This document shows, one piece after another, positions 1 through 10,559 of a DNA stretch of 64,000 nucleotides (positions within the stretch are counted from its first letter, which is position 1; the number at the start of each line of letters is the position of its first letter). This stretch comes from Megamerina dolium (taxonomy: Eukaryota; Arthropoda; Insecta; Diptera; Megamerinidae). The notes below the pieces were generated by a model. It was not told where the DNA came from. It was given only the letters and a program-made list of their open reading frames with translations, and did no database searches. The DNA is taken from assembly GCA_963854835.1 (NCBI GenBank), contig OY978529.1:45049321-45113320 (forward strand), in the 5' to 3' direction. A program made the translations under genes and the position numbers.

Positions 1-1506
1 GTGCAATGATACAGATTATGCCATCAGATTTTTTTTTTATTTACTAGTCTAGTGGTGCAAATAATTTCTAAAATATTGCTTGATGTTTCTTCCTAATTTT
101 TTTTTTTTCAATTTATCCGCGAAACAATTTATAAGGCAGTCACTACAGCTTCAGTGATGAAATTTCCTTAAAATTTATGTCTCCTAATTAAATTAAAAGA
201 AATGTATTGTTAGGAAACATGGTCGTCGGACTTATTAAAAATATATATTACATAATATATGGAGATTAAAAAACATATTCATTTTTCCTTCACACCTTTC
301 ATGAAAATTGCCAAATAATACTTCGCAATTCCAGGAGCTTTACTGTCAAAAAAGTTATTTTAAAGATATTTTAAGGTCAATATGAGAACTAATATATTTT
401 TATAATTTTTTATAATTATGTAGTAAATTCATTTGTAAGATACTGGGGTGATTCACTGAACCGTAAAATTTAGTAAATTTAGTGATGGAGAATGATCTAC
501 GGGATCTACAAAAGATGGTCATGCCTTATAATAGTAACCTCACGCAATAAACGTATGCCTTAGAGTTGGAAAAAATTCAGAGAACTGGCTTAACCCATTA
601 GCATTTCAAAAACATAACTTTTATTCATTCAATGTTTTGACAAAATTGCCTAAAGGGAATAGACTAGTTTTTCATAAACATAAAAAGTATGTCTTTATCA
701 GTAAAAAAATTATTTACACAATTTTCAGTGATCGTTTTCAAACCTGGGAGACACACACTCTTCTCTTTCATAGTCATTCCAATTTGTGTTGGAAGCAAAC
801 CATCAATCTTGCAGATATAGAGCAGCCGCCATATGTACTCTACTATTTCATAGTAATTTAAAATTGTGCTGCAAGCAAATCACTTTCAAAAAAATATAAA
901 TTTAAAATAGAAAATTATTAGATATTTTCAATATCACTAAAAAAGAGCCTATAAAATGTTCTGACAATGATTGATATTGATGAATTGACATGTTATTACA
1001 AATAGTATTTATTTGTAGATAAAATATTACTATTTCAACATAAAACTTTTCATGGAATGAGAAGATTTATAGCTGCCACAAGTAATAAAATTTTAAGATT
1101 TAAATTACCATTAAAAGAGCTGTTCTTCTATTTAAATTACTTTTTTGATTTAATGTTTATTTAATCATTTTGTTATTTTAATTTAATATCGATGGCATTT
1201 AGAAAAAATATACCATTTATTTGAAAAACACAAATGTCAAACACATTAAAAATAATTGAATTATCTAAACTCAAAAATAAACTTCATCAGGTGTATCGAA
1301 ACAACAGCAAAACTACGTGGCATGGTAAATTTTATTCGTGTAATTCTTTTCGTGACGATAAAACGTGTGAAATGAACATACATTTTTAACGGTAATATTA
1401 TCCAAATTGTGAAACACATAATATCGATTATTGAGATATTTGAAAATGTTTTAAAAAACATATCTCATGTTTTAAACGGTACTAGCAAAATAGAATATTT
1501 GAAAAA
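1..1506. other. AT-rich DNA upstream of the first PDE1 coding exon
   Basis: No credible coding exon was found on either strand. The last few hundred bases before 1507 should contain 5' UTR of the PDE1-type transcript, because the coding frame opens at 1507, but no TATA box or initiator could be assigned. The short open frames here are chance openings in AT-rich sequence. Confidence 0.5.
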
Positions 1507-2182
1507 ATGGATGACAGTTTGGATGAAAAAACACCACTGGCACCACACACAATTGCCAATACAACGGCAACAGCAAGCGCAGTGTCGTCATCTATCAGTA
1601 CATCGCAGCAGCCGCGTTCACGTCGTGATAAACCACAAACGTTGGCTGGTGTACAAGCTACAAAATCTCTTTATAAAACAACAAAAATAACTACAACCAC
1701 AAAGGAAACAAGAATATCGGTGAAAACGACAAAACAAACAAATGAAACGGAAATAACTAGTGGTGGTAGTGGTGTTGGTGGTGGTGTTGGTGGTGGTGTT
1801 GGTGGTGGTGTTGGTGGTGGTATAGGTACTTATGACGGTAGTGTGACTGATGCTGATGCATCAACACGTTTGGCACGTAATCGTACACGTACGTCGTGTT
1901 CATCGGCCGGTGAAATACATGAAGAACGTAAACATTCTTGTGATGGTGTCGTTAGTACACGTACTAGCAGTTCTGGTAGCGCTGGCAGTGTCAATGAGGA
2001 ATTCTCAGCCAATGATAGCACACAACGACGTGAAAGTTTAAATATCGACGATACAAGTCCAAGTAGTAGTCATAATTCTGGCAAAACACTATTTGCACGT
2101 TCACTACGGTATCCGTCCAGTGCTGGTGGCACAACAACAAGGAAATGTGTACTGACATTGGACGGATACTCTTATGTAATAG
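1507..2182 (+). CDS. Pde1c: Pde1c-type phosphodiesterase, N-terminal coding exon 1
   Basis: This is the first coding exon of a calcium/calmodulin-dependent PDE1-type 3',5'-cyclic nucleotide phosphodiesterase. The assignment rests on exon 4 at 55614, to which this exon can be joined in frame. The start is ATG 1507 (context AAAAAATGG). About 225 residues are encoded: a Ser/Thr/Gln-rich disordered stretch, a Gly/Val run ([10 protein letters not shown] type) near residues 86-107, then a more structured-looking tail rich in Arg and Ser ending TLDGYSYVI. The exon ends ATA G|GTAAGTT, a strong donor, in phase 1. The next coding exon, almost 46 kb away, begins TTGCC after TATAG and restores the frame. 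PDE1 N-termini are isoform-specific and poorly conserved, so this is probably one of several alternative starts. Linkage to the later exons is inferred from phase and orientation, not from transcripts. Confidence 0.65.
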
Positions 2183-2589
2183 GTAAGTTCTTTAACAAAA
2201 ATATGTGCGCATAAGTATTTAATGTGCATTATTATTACCACCTTACTTAAGTATGTAAATATTTTAAACGACAATTGTTTTGAGTCAATTTAGAATCAAC
2301 TTATCCGTCATATTATCGATCCTTCAAGCTATGATACTTTAATATTTTGAATGATGAATTTACTACTTCAATAATTCACATAAGACAACTACAATATATT
2401 TGGTACATAAGTTTGTACTACAATGTGGGAGCCTTGTAGAGTGTTGTTTTGATTCTTCGAGTATGGGCTCGACTTCTCAATTGCTTACTTACCCCAAAAA
2501 TAGCATCAGTTTGCAAGAGGTTAGGCTGAGTTCATTATTGGTAGTCATGCTAATTTCCACATAGGAAAAAATATTTACTACTTTGAATG

Positions 2590-3470
2590 TTCAGATGTCC
2601 CCGTGACGTCAAGCTTCTTTGTTTGTTGACGCCAGGCATTTTTCTTCGTCCGTCCAAAGTTCTACAGTAGTTAGGGCAAATTCTGAGTCTTCATTCTTAT
2701 GTACGGGACAGAGAGCAGTGCGACTCTAATAATCGGACAGGCTGTTTTAACTTGTTAAGTTAAACTTGTGTGCTGCTGTATGCACATGATTAGCCTCCAT
2801 CGTCAACGATTACATCTTTATTTTTCTTCAGCCTCATTAAGACTGAAGGCACTCTTCTCCACTACCAGAATTGTTCGTAGCTTCGTTTCTTCCATAGACT
2901 CAGTACACTGAACATCTGTCACGATATCTCCCTTTTCATCACTACAGAAAAAGGATCCGGAATTTCAATATCCACTCTGGGGTTTGATCTTATCTTCTTG
3001 TATCTACCCTCACTCCTTTTCTCTGTGTGCCGCTTCATACCAAATTGGACGATATTTTTCTCACCGGTAGGTTTACCCAGCTCTTAATCACCCTATTCAT
3101 TCCTCAGAGACCGGTAGAAGCCGATCAATTTCTCGCCAGAAATAGTCATGGAGTGCGTCGAGTATCAAAAATATCTACTATCTCTAATTGCACTGAAGCT
3201 GCAACGAAGTAGTGATGCGAGTCGATGTTGGCACCAAATTACCACGTCTCTTGCTGCGCTAAAATCGACTCTCCGCATTCTTTTTCGGAAGCGTTCTCGT
3301 TAATGCTGAATTTACAGATAGTTGGACCAAAGATAACTTCCTTCCCAAACCCCTGCATTAAAGTCGCCAAACGTAATTTTGATATAGTGCCGCGAGTAGC
3401 TGCCATAAGCTTTTTCGAAGCTCTGAAAGAAGCTCTACTTGATCGTTCCCTGATTTCCCACATTTTTGTT
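2590..3470 (-). mobile_element. RTE-like non-LTR retrotransposon relic, antisense
   Basis: The block is less AT-rich than its flanks. Read on the - strand, broken frames give pieces that resemble the endonuclease-to-RT linker of RTE-like elements: ESILAQQETW near the start, then GANIDSHHYFVAASVQLEIVDIFDTRRTP, then near 2870 GDIVTDVQCTESMEE, like the linker that precedes RT in this group. Stops and deletions interrupt all frames, so it is a decayed, internally deleted copy. Related fragments occur at about 13.6, 31.5, 45.7, 48.9 and 49.4 kb. Confidence 0.45.
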
Positions 3471-3667
3471 TATTATTTGTTTATTTTATTGATGAATCAT
3501 ATTATTGTTTGTAAGATGATGTTTTGGTTGTAAATGAATCAGTCTTTATTCATATTTAAATGAAATTGTGTAAAAATTTATCTTAAAATTACATGTATGC
3601 ATTACAATTTTCATTCCTAATTTCATTAAATTTGCATGTGTCATGAACTTTTTGTTTATTATTTTTG

Positions 3668-3681
3668 TATTATTATTATTA

Positions 3682-3713
<32 letters not shown>
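3668..3713. repeat. (TTA)n microsatellite
   Basis: About 15 TTA units with one interruption (ATC) lie in intronic DNA. Confidence 0.95.
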
Positions 3714-3714
<1 letters not shown>

Positions 3715-3719
3715 GCATA

Positions 3720-5220
3720 TAGTAACCCTTAGGCCAGACATAAAGTTAACCTGAACCAGAAAATGCAAATGATGTCAACTGCATGGTATGAAAACTCGTC
3801 GTCTCCCTACATAATACATATAGTTACTGCTATATTAAAGAGAGAAAAAACCAAAAAAATCTTCCCAAGAAGGTAGAGTCTGTGGTATGATTGGGCAGTT
3901 TGCTATGCGCCTAATGCTTAATAAAGTTTTTAAAAGGATTTGCTTCTAATATTACATTAAAAAAAAAATTATTTTACATTAAAACGAATGTGGTGGTAGA
4001 TAAGGCAATGAATGAAACCATTTGAGGGCAAACACACACACACTCATGCATACATATATGAGTGTTGTGCGTACTCGTCGTATATTCATAACAAGAAGAA
4101 GACTCTTATGCACGTTATAACAAATATTAATAAGTAGTTTGCAGGCAACATCAGCAGCTGGAACAAGAGTAAAAATAATTACGTGCAACCATCGCCGATC
4201 CGACAGCCTGAAGTTAACGTTTAGAATATGGATAATTCTCGAGTTGAACACAAGATAAGCAAGCAAACAAACCCACACACACACACACCCATAGGCTGTT
4301 CGGAATATACATGCAATAATATGTGTGTGTGTGTATGTAGCTTAGATGTATGTAACTTTTAGACAGTTGTGTTTTCTACCTTCCAGGTATTCTTGTTTAC
4401 CTGATTTTGCATTGGCAAAGTTTACTGTTTGATCTCCTATGCCATTGCCACTTGTCGCTTGTTGCTTACTTTCCTTCCATGTGCCTTTTGCTTTGTTCTT
4501 CTTGCTGACAAGAAGCATTTTTCAAGTGATGAGAAAAAGTCAATAAGGATTACAACGTGATACGTGTAGTCGTGTGCGTATGTATTGAAACACAAGAGCA
4601 ACAACAAGAGCACCAGCTGGGACAACAATATCGCGGCGTCATACACAGACTTTTAATAAGATTTTTATAGACCTGATGCTTTAACCTTAAAATAAAAATG
4701 TTGGTTTTTTTGTTCATTCTCTACTATATTGCCATAGAATTTAACTTGATTTGACTTTATCATTATTGTTTTCGATTTTCTTTTATATCTCTTTTCAGGT
4801 AAGTCACATTCGCTTTATAGTATGTACATCTATATGATGATTAAGTCTTCGTTTTCGTGTGTAACATTTTGCATTTATTGGATAAACAATTGCATAACAA
4901 TTATCAAACCTAAACACGTCAGGTAAGTTTAGAAAATAAATTAAGTTTTCCAAAGTTAAGGACAATACCTATTTGTAAAATAAACGAAATGAGAGTTTCT
5001 TATCAACTTTCACAGAAGTAATTACATTTGTATACAAATAAATGAAAAAAATTACATTACTGTAGTGGTATTCCATCTATTACTCCTAAACTTTCATTAT
5101 CGTATTTCAAAATATTCGAGTATATTTTAGTTTTATATTTATCAAATCATTTTCGAACTTTGCTTTATCATGCTAATTATTAATTCCGTCCGTATCCTTG
5201 GACCATATGTTAGGTTACTC
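3720..5220. other. Intronic AT-rich DNA with short CA/GT tracts
   Basis: Short (CA)n and (GT)n tracts lie near 4030, 4270 and 4320. No gene or recognisable element was seen. Confidence 0.5.
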
Positions 5221-5289
5221 ATATCAAATTTCATCAAAATAGCTCAATACTTGCTGGAACTATTATGTGAACCGGCCAAGAGGACGACA

Positions 5290-6115
5290 GACCAACGTTT
5301 ACAATCATGGAATGGGGCGACATCGAAAATCGTATTGTTGTGGTTGTCCTACTAAAATACAACATGGGAAAAGACAATATCTTTCGGACGTTGCGACCGC
5401 TTGGAATCAGTCGCAATTTTCTGTACAGTGCTGTGAAGTTGTTTGAGGATACTGGGTGGAGTACGAGACCTTCAAAGATCCGTCCGTCCGCGCACTGTAA
5501 GAACTCCTAAAGCGATCAAAGCCGTGAAGAAACGAATCAACCGAAAACCGCTGCGAAAACAGAAAATCTTGTCGCGGGAAATGCAAATTAAGCAAAAATC
5601 CATGTCCATGAAGATTTAGAACTCAGCCCATACAAGCGACACACTGGACACTTGCTCATAGCCGCATTGGAGGGAAAACGCAAGCGAAAATCGAAAGCGT
5701 TACGCAGCCGGTACGCTCACAGACAAATTCTATTTACTGACGAGAAAATCTTCACCGTAGAAGAATCTTTCAATAAACAGAATGATCATGTGTAGGCTCG
5801 GTCATCCAGAGAAGCATCCCAACTTATCACAAGGATCCAAAGAGGCCTCTGCTCCACCACACAAGGCAAAAACGACTCAACTATGGTTAACAAAAACAAC
5901 ATTCCGGGCTTCATATTAACGAATGATTGACCAGCTGGTAGTCCAGACCTCAACCTTTTGGATTACAAGTTGTGGTCCGTATTAGAGGGCATGTCATGCT
6001 CTACTCGACACCCAAATATTGAGTCGTTGAAGCGAGCCCTTGACCGTGCAGTGGACAATTGCCCCATGGCCAGATCATCTCAAGTCGTGCTGGAAGGCAA
6101 ATGGGTATAAAAAAA
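5290..6115 (+). mobile_element. Decayed Tc1/mariner-superfamily transposase
   Basis: Several + strand frames read as a broken transposase of the Tc1/mariner (IS630) group. An N-terminal helix-turn-helix-like part (LRPLGISRNFLYSAVKLFEDTG, from about 5390) is followed in a second frame by a basic linker (RTPKAIKAVKKRINRKP, about 5500-5550). Next come FTDEKIFTVEESFNKQNDHV (about 5740), which contains the first catalytic Asp, and SPDLNLLDYKLWSVLEG (about 5940), which corresponds to the region of the last catalytic acid. Frameshifts and in-frame stops show it is inactive. Terminal repeats were not found, so the boundaries are approximate. Confidence 0.75.
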
Positions 6116-6289
6116 TAAATAAAAAAAAGTTTTGAAAAATATTAATACGTTTTCATTTAGCGTTGATTTTTCTGTGTACTAATATTTACGACTTGACTAT
6201 GTACTATGCACTCGTAGTGGGTATAAAAATGAATGCTATTGCTTGTACAAGTATATTTTAAACTTTCTTTTTTTTTTTTAATTGAAGCC

Positions 6290-6900
6290 TCAACTTTTTC
6301 CCATCTTTGAGGGAGCCCATGATTCCGTCCCAATAGAACCGCTCATCTTTTGAGGTCATCTGATCTTTCGATCCAATTTTTGATATCTTCGACTGGAGTG
6401 AAGCGTATTCCGGACAAATCATTTTGTATTAATTGAAAAAAGCGGTAGTCAGAGGTGGTAATGGCTGGGCTATACAGCGGATGACATAAGACTTTCCATC
6501 CGATATTTTTAAAATAAATTTTTACGGGTTGCATGACCAGTGGCCGATCATTATCATGATGGAAAACCAATGTTTCGTGTTTGATCGCCCATGCCGGCGG
6601 TTTTTGGTTTAATGCTTGCTTCAATGTGATGAGTTGTTGTCGGTAGCGTTCTTTACTAATGGTTTCACTCGGTTTTAGCAGCTTATAATACATACCATAC
6701 CCTTCTGATCTCATCAAATGCACAGCATCACTTTCGAACTATGGATATTCGACTTTGAAGTCAATTTGGCTGGTTGGCCTAGTCTTACATATGACTTTTT
6801 GCACTTAGGGTTGTCATAATAGATCAATTTGTCCTCTCCAGTCTTGCGAATGGGATTTTGTAGGCACAAAGGTTGATATAGTCGGAGCTGAAAAAAAAAT
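6290..6900 (-). mobile_element. Decayed mariner transposase, C-terminal half
   Basis: On the - strand, two frames read as the second half of a mariner DD34D transposase. The first (6870 to about 6720) has KLIYYDNPKCKKSYVRLGQPAK followed by SNIHSSKVMLCI. The second (6723-6343) has LKPSETISKERYRQQLITLKQAL, then VFHHDNDRPLV, then HPLYSPAITTSDYRFFQLIQNDLSG and a final EDIKNWIE. The usual HDNARPH and SPDLAPSDYHLF motifs are recognisable but mutated (R for a small residue; ITTSD for LAPSD), and the copy is split by a frameshift near 6720. The N-terminal DNA-binding half is missing. Confidence 0.8.
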
Positions 6901-6949
6901 GTGTTGTTTATATTTCGAAAAATAACACATACTGATTTCAATAGCTTAA

Positions 6950-8590
6950 TAATGAAGCTTCAACATGAAGGTAGTTTCCATATGATCCAGTGCAATTTAA
7001 TACTACTAACAACCTCTATTCGTTCGTTTAAAATATACTTGTACATCGTATTTCGTATTTGGTAAAGGTGCATTTCTTTTCGTCCCTTGATATAAATTTC
7101 AATTTAACACAAAAAGAATGTGAAAGCACATAAATACAATTCTATCAGCAGCTCCTCAGCGTGGCAATAAATATGAAATGTTTTCTGAAATTCTGGAATA
7201 ATAAATTGTTAGTTTAAAGAATACAGATGAAATGATACAAATGCTGTATACATTAAATTGTAAATATATACAAATATAAAAGACAATGTCAGCATTAAAG
7301 CTACTTCTTTCATTACACATATGTTGCACTCTAAAGATAAACTTTAATTTGGAAATGTTCAAGAATTTGTTACGTTTTAATATGTATTTAACAAACATAC
7401 TTATTTCTTTCTCACACTCCTCATGCACTCCATCATAGTTGCTTTCAAAGCATAGAATCAGCATTGTCATTGTCATCATATATGATTTGTCGCCATCATA
7501 AGCCATTTGTCTAACCTACATTAACCTTAAACAATGATTATGAATGTATTGTACTATACATTAGGTATGCATCAGTAGTAGTAGTATACTATGAGCAGAA
7601 GAAAGTATGAATAAATATGTCTGAATAACAGTAGTCAGCCAACTGCTGACAGCAAACAAGTATGCTATTGTTTATAAGCATTTCTGCAATTTTTCATTAT
7701 ACAAAAGCTCAACATCTCGACAGTTGGAAGATTGTGAAGTAACGCAAATGGAATATCACAAAACGGTTGACAGTTTGTACTGAATACTATGGCATTTGTT
7801 TTTGTTCACTTTTAATCTGTCTAATTGAAAGCATTCTCTGAAATTAGCATACTTTAAGGGATAAGAATAAATTATTAAGAAAAAAGAAGTGGTGCTTCCT
7901 TTTTGCTAAACATTTACAAGTAGAGTATACTCTAAGGTGTGCTTAGGAGAAATGTAAAATTTAATGAAGAAATTTTTATGACTCACCTGGAATGATGTGG
8001 AGTTATTTATCTTATAAGAACGTGTCAGTTCTCATCACTTATGAGAAATATTGTCTGCAGTTTCAAGGATTTCAAATTAAGTAGTACTATTTACGCTATA
8101 TACATTTACTTACATACATATGTACATCAGTCTCACTAATCTTTTCTTACTCGGTATGTATTACGATAGTAGGGCAAAAGTGAACTCATTCGGCAAACAC
8201 ACATTTAATACACCATCATTATCACAGACAGCAACACTAACATATCATACATATGTATATGACCATATTTCTCTTATCGTTCTATGTTTCGTTATATGTA
8301 CATATGCCTTCTGTTTTATGGTTTAGTTATCATTTATTATTCCAATGTTTCCACACACACGCACACTTACTGGCCCTTTCTACAAAACATGTAAAGTGCC
8401 CCTAATGTATCGTCATAATATATTGTATCAAATTGTTGCAAATACTTGTGTAACTACAATCAGCTTAAATATAAAATATATTTCGACACTCGGTAAGTCG
8501 GTCAGTTATATAAAGAGCTATGATGTGACACCGTCCGACACATGTTTTCACCCACGAGCAAGAACTATATATTTTGCAAGTAGACCTAAA
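6950..8590. other. Intronic AT-rich DNA, nothing identified
   Basis: Open frames are short with no family resemblance. No repeats or regulatory signals were assigned. Confidence 0.4.
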
Positions 8591-8598
8591 AAACAGAT

Positions 8599-8911
8599 GT
8601 CCGTGTCTTGTGTATTTTCTAAATCAATTCGTTTGCGTTTTTTAAATCGAAAAATGTTTTTAGTTAATATTACTCATACGACTTGTTTTTTAATAAAAAC
8701 AAAATTTCTTCCGTTAACATTTCATTGTAAAATAGTCTGTAAAAAACCGTAGTATTGATATATTGTCCTCATCGTAATACATCTTTTTTATTCAGAAGAT
8801 ATTTCTTTTTGTTCAAAAAAAAAAAATACCGTATGAGTAATATTAATTAAAAATAATTTTGCGTTTAAAAAACGTAAACGAATTGATCTAGAAACACTGC
8901 CAGACACGAGT
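8599..8911. repeat. Large inverted repeat / palindromic MITE-like element
   Basis: The left arm (8599-8681) runs from GTCCGTGTCTTGTG through CAATTCGTTTGCGTTTTTTAAA to ATTACTCATACG. Its reverse complement, with scattered mismatches, is the right arm at about 8830-8911 (CCGTATGAGTAATATTAATT through TTTAAAAAACGTAAACGAAT to CAGACACGAG). Weaker pairing continues inward for a few tens of bases, so most of the roughly 310 bp could fold into one long hairpin. No transposase remnant is inside. Confidence 0.8.
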
Positions 8912-9469
8912 ATAATTTTTTTTGTTCCACTTTCACTATAAATAAGTCTTGGTCACGTCTGCACACAAAAATTGAATTTTGTCGCACGGTGTAATATGCA
9001 CATACACACACAAGTATATACGCCATCGTAAAAGCAGCCGCCATACACGAGTATTTACTTGACATAATAACATCTTTAACTTTACCCTTTAGTTTGGTTG
9101 TCAAGTTTCTTGCTGGTGTTGAGTATAGACTGCTACCAAATTCGGTAATGTGGTTGACCAGTAAATGAAGTCCTTCATTGTTTTTAAAGTATACACAAAT
9201 ATATAGTATAAACTTGCTTGTGTATCTGTATGTATATGTTGGTAATTCCTTTTTAATTCTTTTCACAAAACTATGTAATAATTCTTATCTCTTGAATTGC
9301 ACTTACCACTAATATCATTATTTCATTAATAAAGTTTAAACAGATACAAATTAGTACTAAACAAATACCTTCTATTGCTAAAACATTAAAGTACTTTGAT
9401 CATACACTCAATATCTGTCTTGTAGATATGTTGCTGTTGTAGATTTACCAAAAGTTTTCTAAAAGAACC

Positions 9470-9720
9470 CGACTGGAGACCCGTAAAATGTCTCCGACAA
9501 TTGGAAAGGAAGGTCCCTAAGTTCCTGATCGGAATCATCACAGAGCACAACATAAATGGTCATCATCAAAGACCCTATATGTCAATCTTATCTCGAGGAT
9601 TTGTGAACTGCGGAGCACTTTCTGTGCCAGTGTCCAGCCTTCGTGAGAACGAGGTTGAGATTGTTGGGCATGAATAAAAGGCATGCTCTTCCTCCACATG
9701 AACTTCTTGGAATCATCGAG
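9470..9720 (+). mobile_element. Non-LTR retrotransposon 3' fragment (possible)
   Basis: A + strand reading gives KFLIGIITEHNINGHHQRPYMSILSRICE, which resembles the region between RNase H and the C-terminal zinc-knuckle-like motif in jockey/R1-type ORF2 proteins. The following Cys/His pattern is broken by stops. Assignment is weak. Confidence 0.35.
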
Positions 9721-10013
9721 AAAACTAAAAAGTTTGCGGTGCAGTATCGTAGCTTTCTCTCTCTCTTCCTCTTTGATTTTCTTTCCACTTTTTGTTCTGC
9801 CGACCACATACTCTAACTCTAAATCTGAACTCATGCAATACGAGTTGCAAGAACTAGAAAAATAACTATCTGCATACTTTATTGTGAGTGTGAAGTATAA
9901 TATTAATTGTTGATTTGGAAGGCTTGCAATGCCTGAATTGGTTTTAATATGAGTTTATGAACTTTTGTTAGGTTCATCCAGTACACATCAGAATATTTGC
10001 ATCGTTGATGATG

Positions 10014-10015
10014 TT

Positions 10016-10077
<62 letters not shown>

Positions 10078-10110
10078 TGTTGTTGTTGTTGTTTTTGTTG
10101 TTGTTGTTGT
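10014..10110. repeat. Compound microsatellite (GTA)n-(GTT)n
   Basis: About 20 GTA units are followed by a run of GTT-type units with one TTTTTG interruption. It abuts the 3' end of an antisense retrotransposon fragment whose (CAA)n tail it appears to extend. Confidence 0.95.
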
Positions 10111-10400
10111 AACAGAAAATAGTTTCTTAATCACGAATAGGCATGCATGCTAGTTAGTTGAATTGTTGTTTACATCAATCAACCAGCTCAAGAAAAACGA
10201 CAGCCTCCAGAGGTTGCATTCTAAGTTCGCAAGGTGCCAGTCTGGTAGGCCTTCTGGGGCAGGTGAAGAGATGACGGGTGTCGTGCGGGCTTTGTTGGTA
10301 CTGCGGGCATCGGTCTAGAATGGTATCAGCCAACCGTTGTATATAGCAATTCAGAAAGGTGCTCCACGCAAACCTTACTTGTGCCAAAGTGGCTCGACCG
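10100..10400 (-). mobile_element. Jockey-like non-LTR element, 3' end with (CAA)n tail, antisense
   Basis: On the - strand a frame reads DRCPQYQQSPHDTRHLFTCPRRPTRLAP followed by MQPLEAVVFLELVD. This is the C-terminal Cys-His knuckle and terminus seen in jockey-group ORF2 proteins. It is followed by about 80 bp of 3' UTR and a CAA-repeat tail (GTT on the + strand). The 3' part is similar to the + strand copy at about 19300-19480, including CTGTTACAACAACAA, so both are ends of the same family. Confidence 0.7.
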
Positions 10401-10559
10401 CATCTAGGGAGCTATTGGTCGCAGTCTGCAATTGGCCGATATTATGAGTATGTCCCTCGATTGCCGCCACCATTGCACATTGGTGTAATGAATTCAGTGC
10501 CATCCTGTGCGTACTAATGATCACTCATAGATGATGACCTTTTATGGTTGACAGAATGG

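Noticed and set aside
1830..2041. Short frames overlapping PDE exon 1
   Set aside because: Out-of-frame shadows of the 1507-2182 coding exon.
9965..10153. Frame with a long poly-Val run
   Set aside because: It is the translated (GTA)n/(GTT)n microsatellite.
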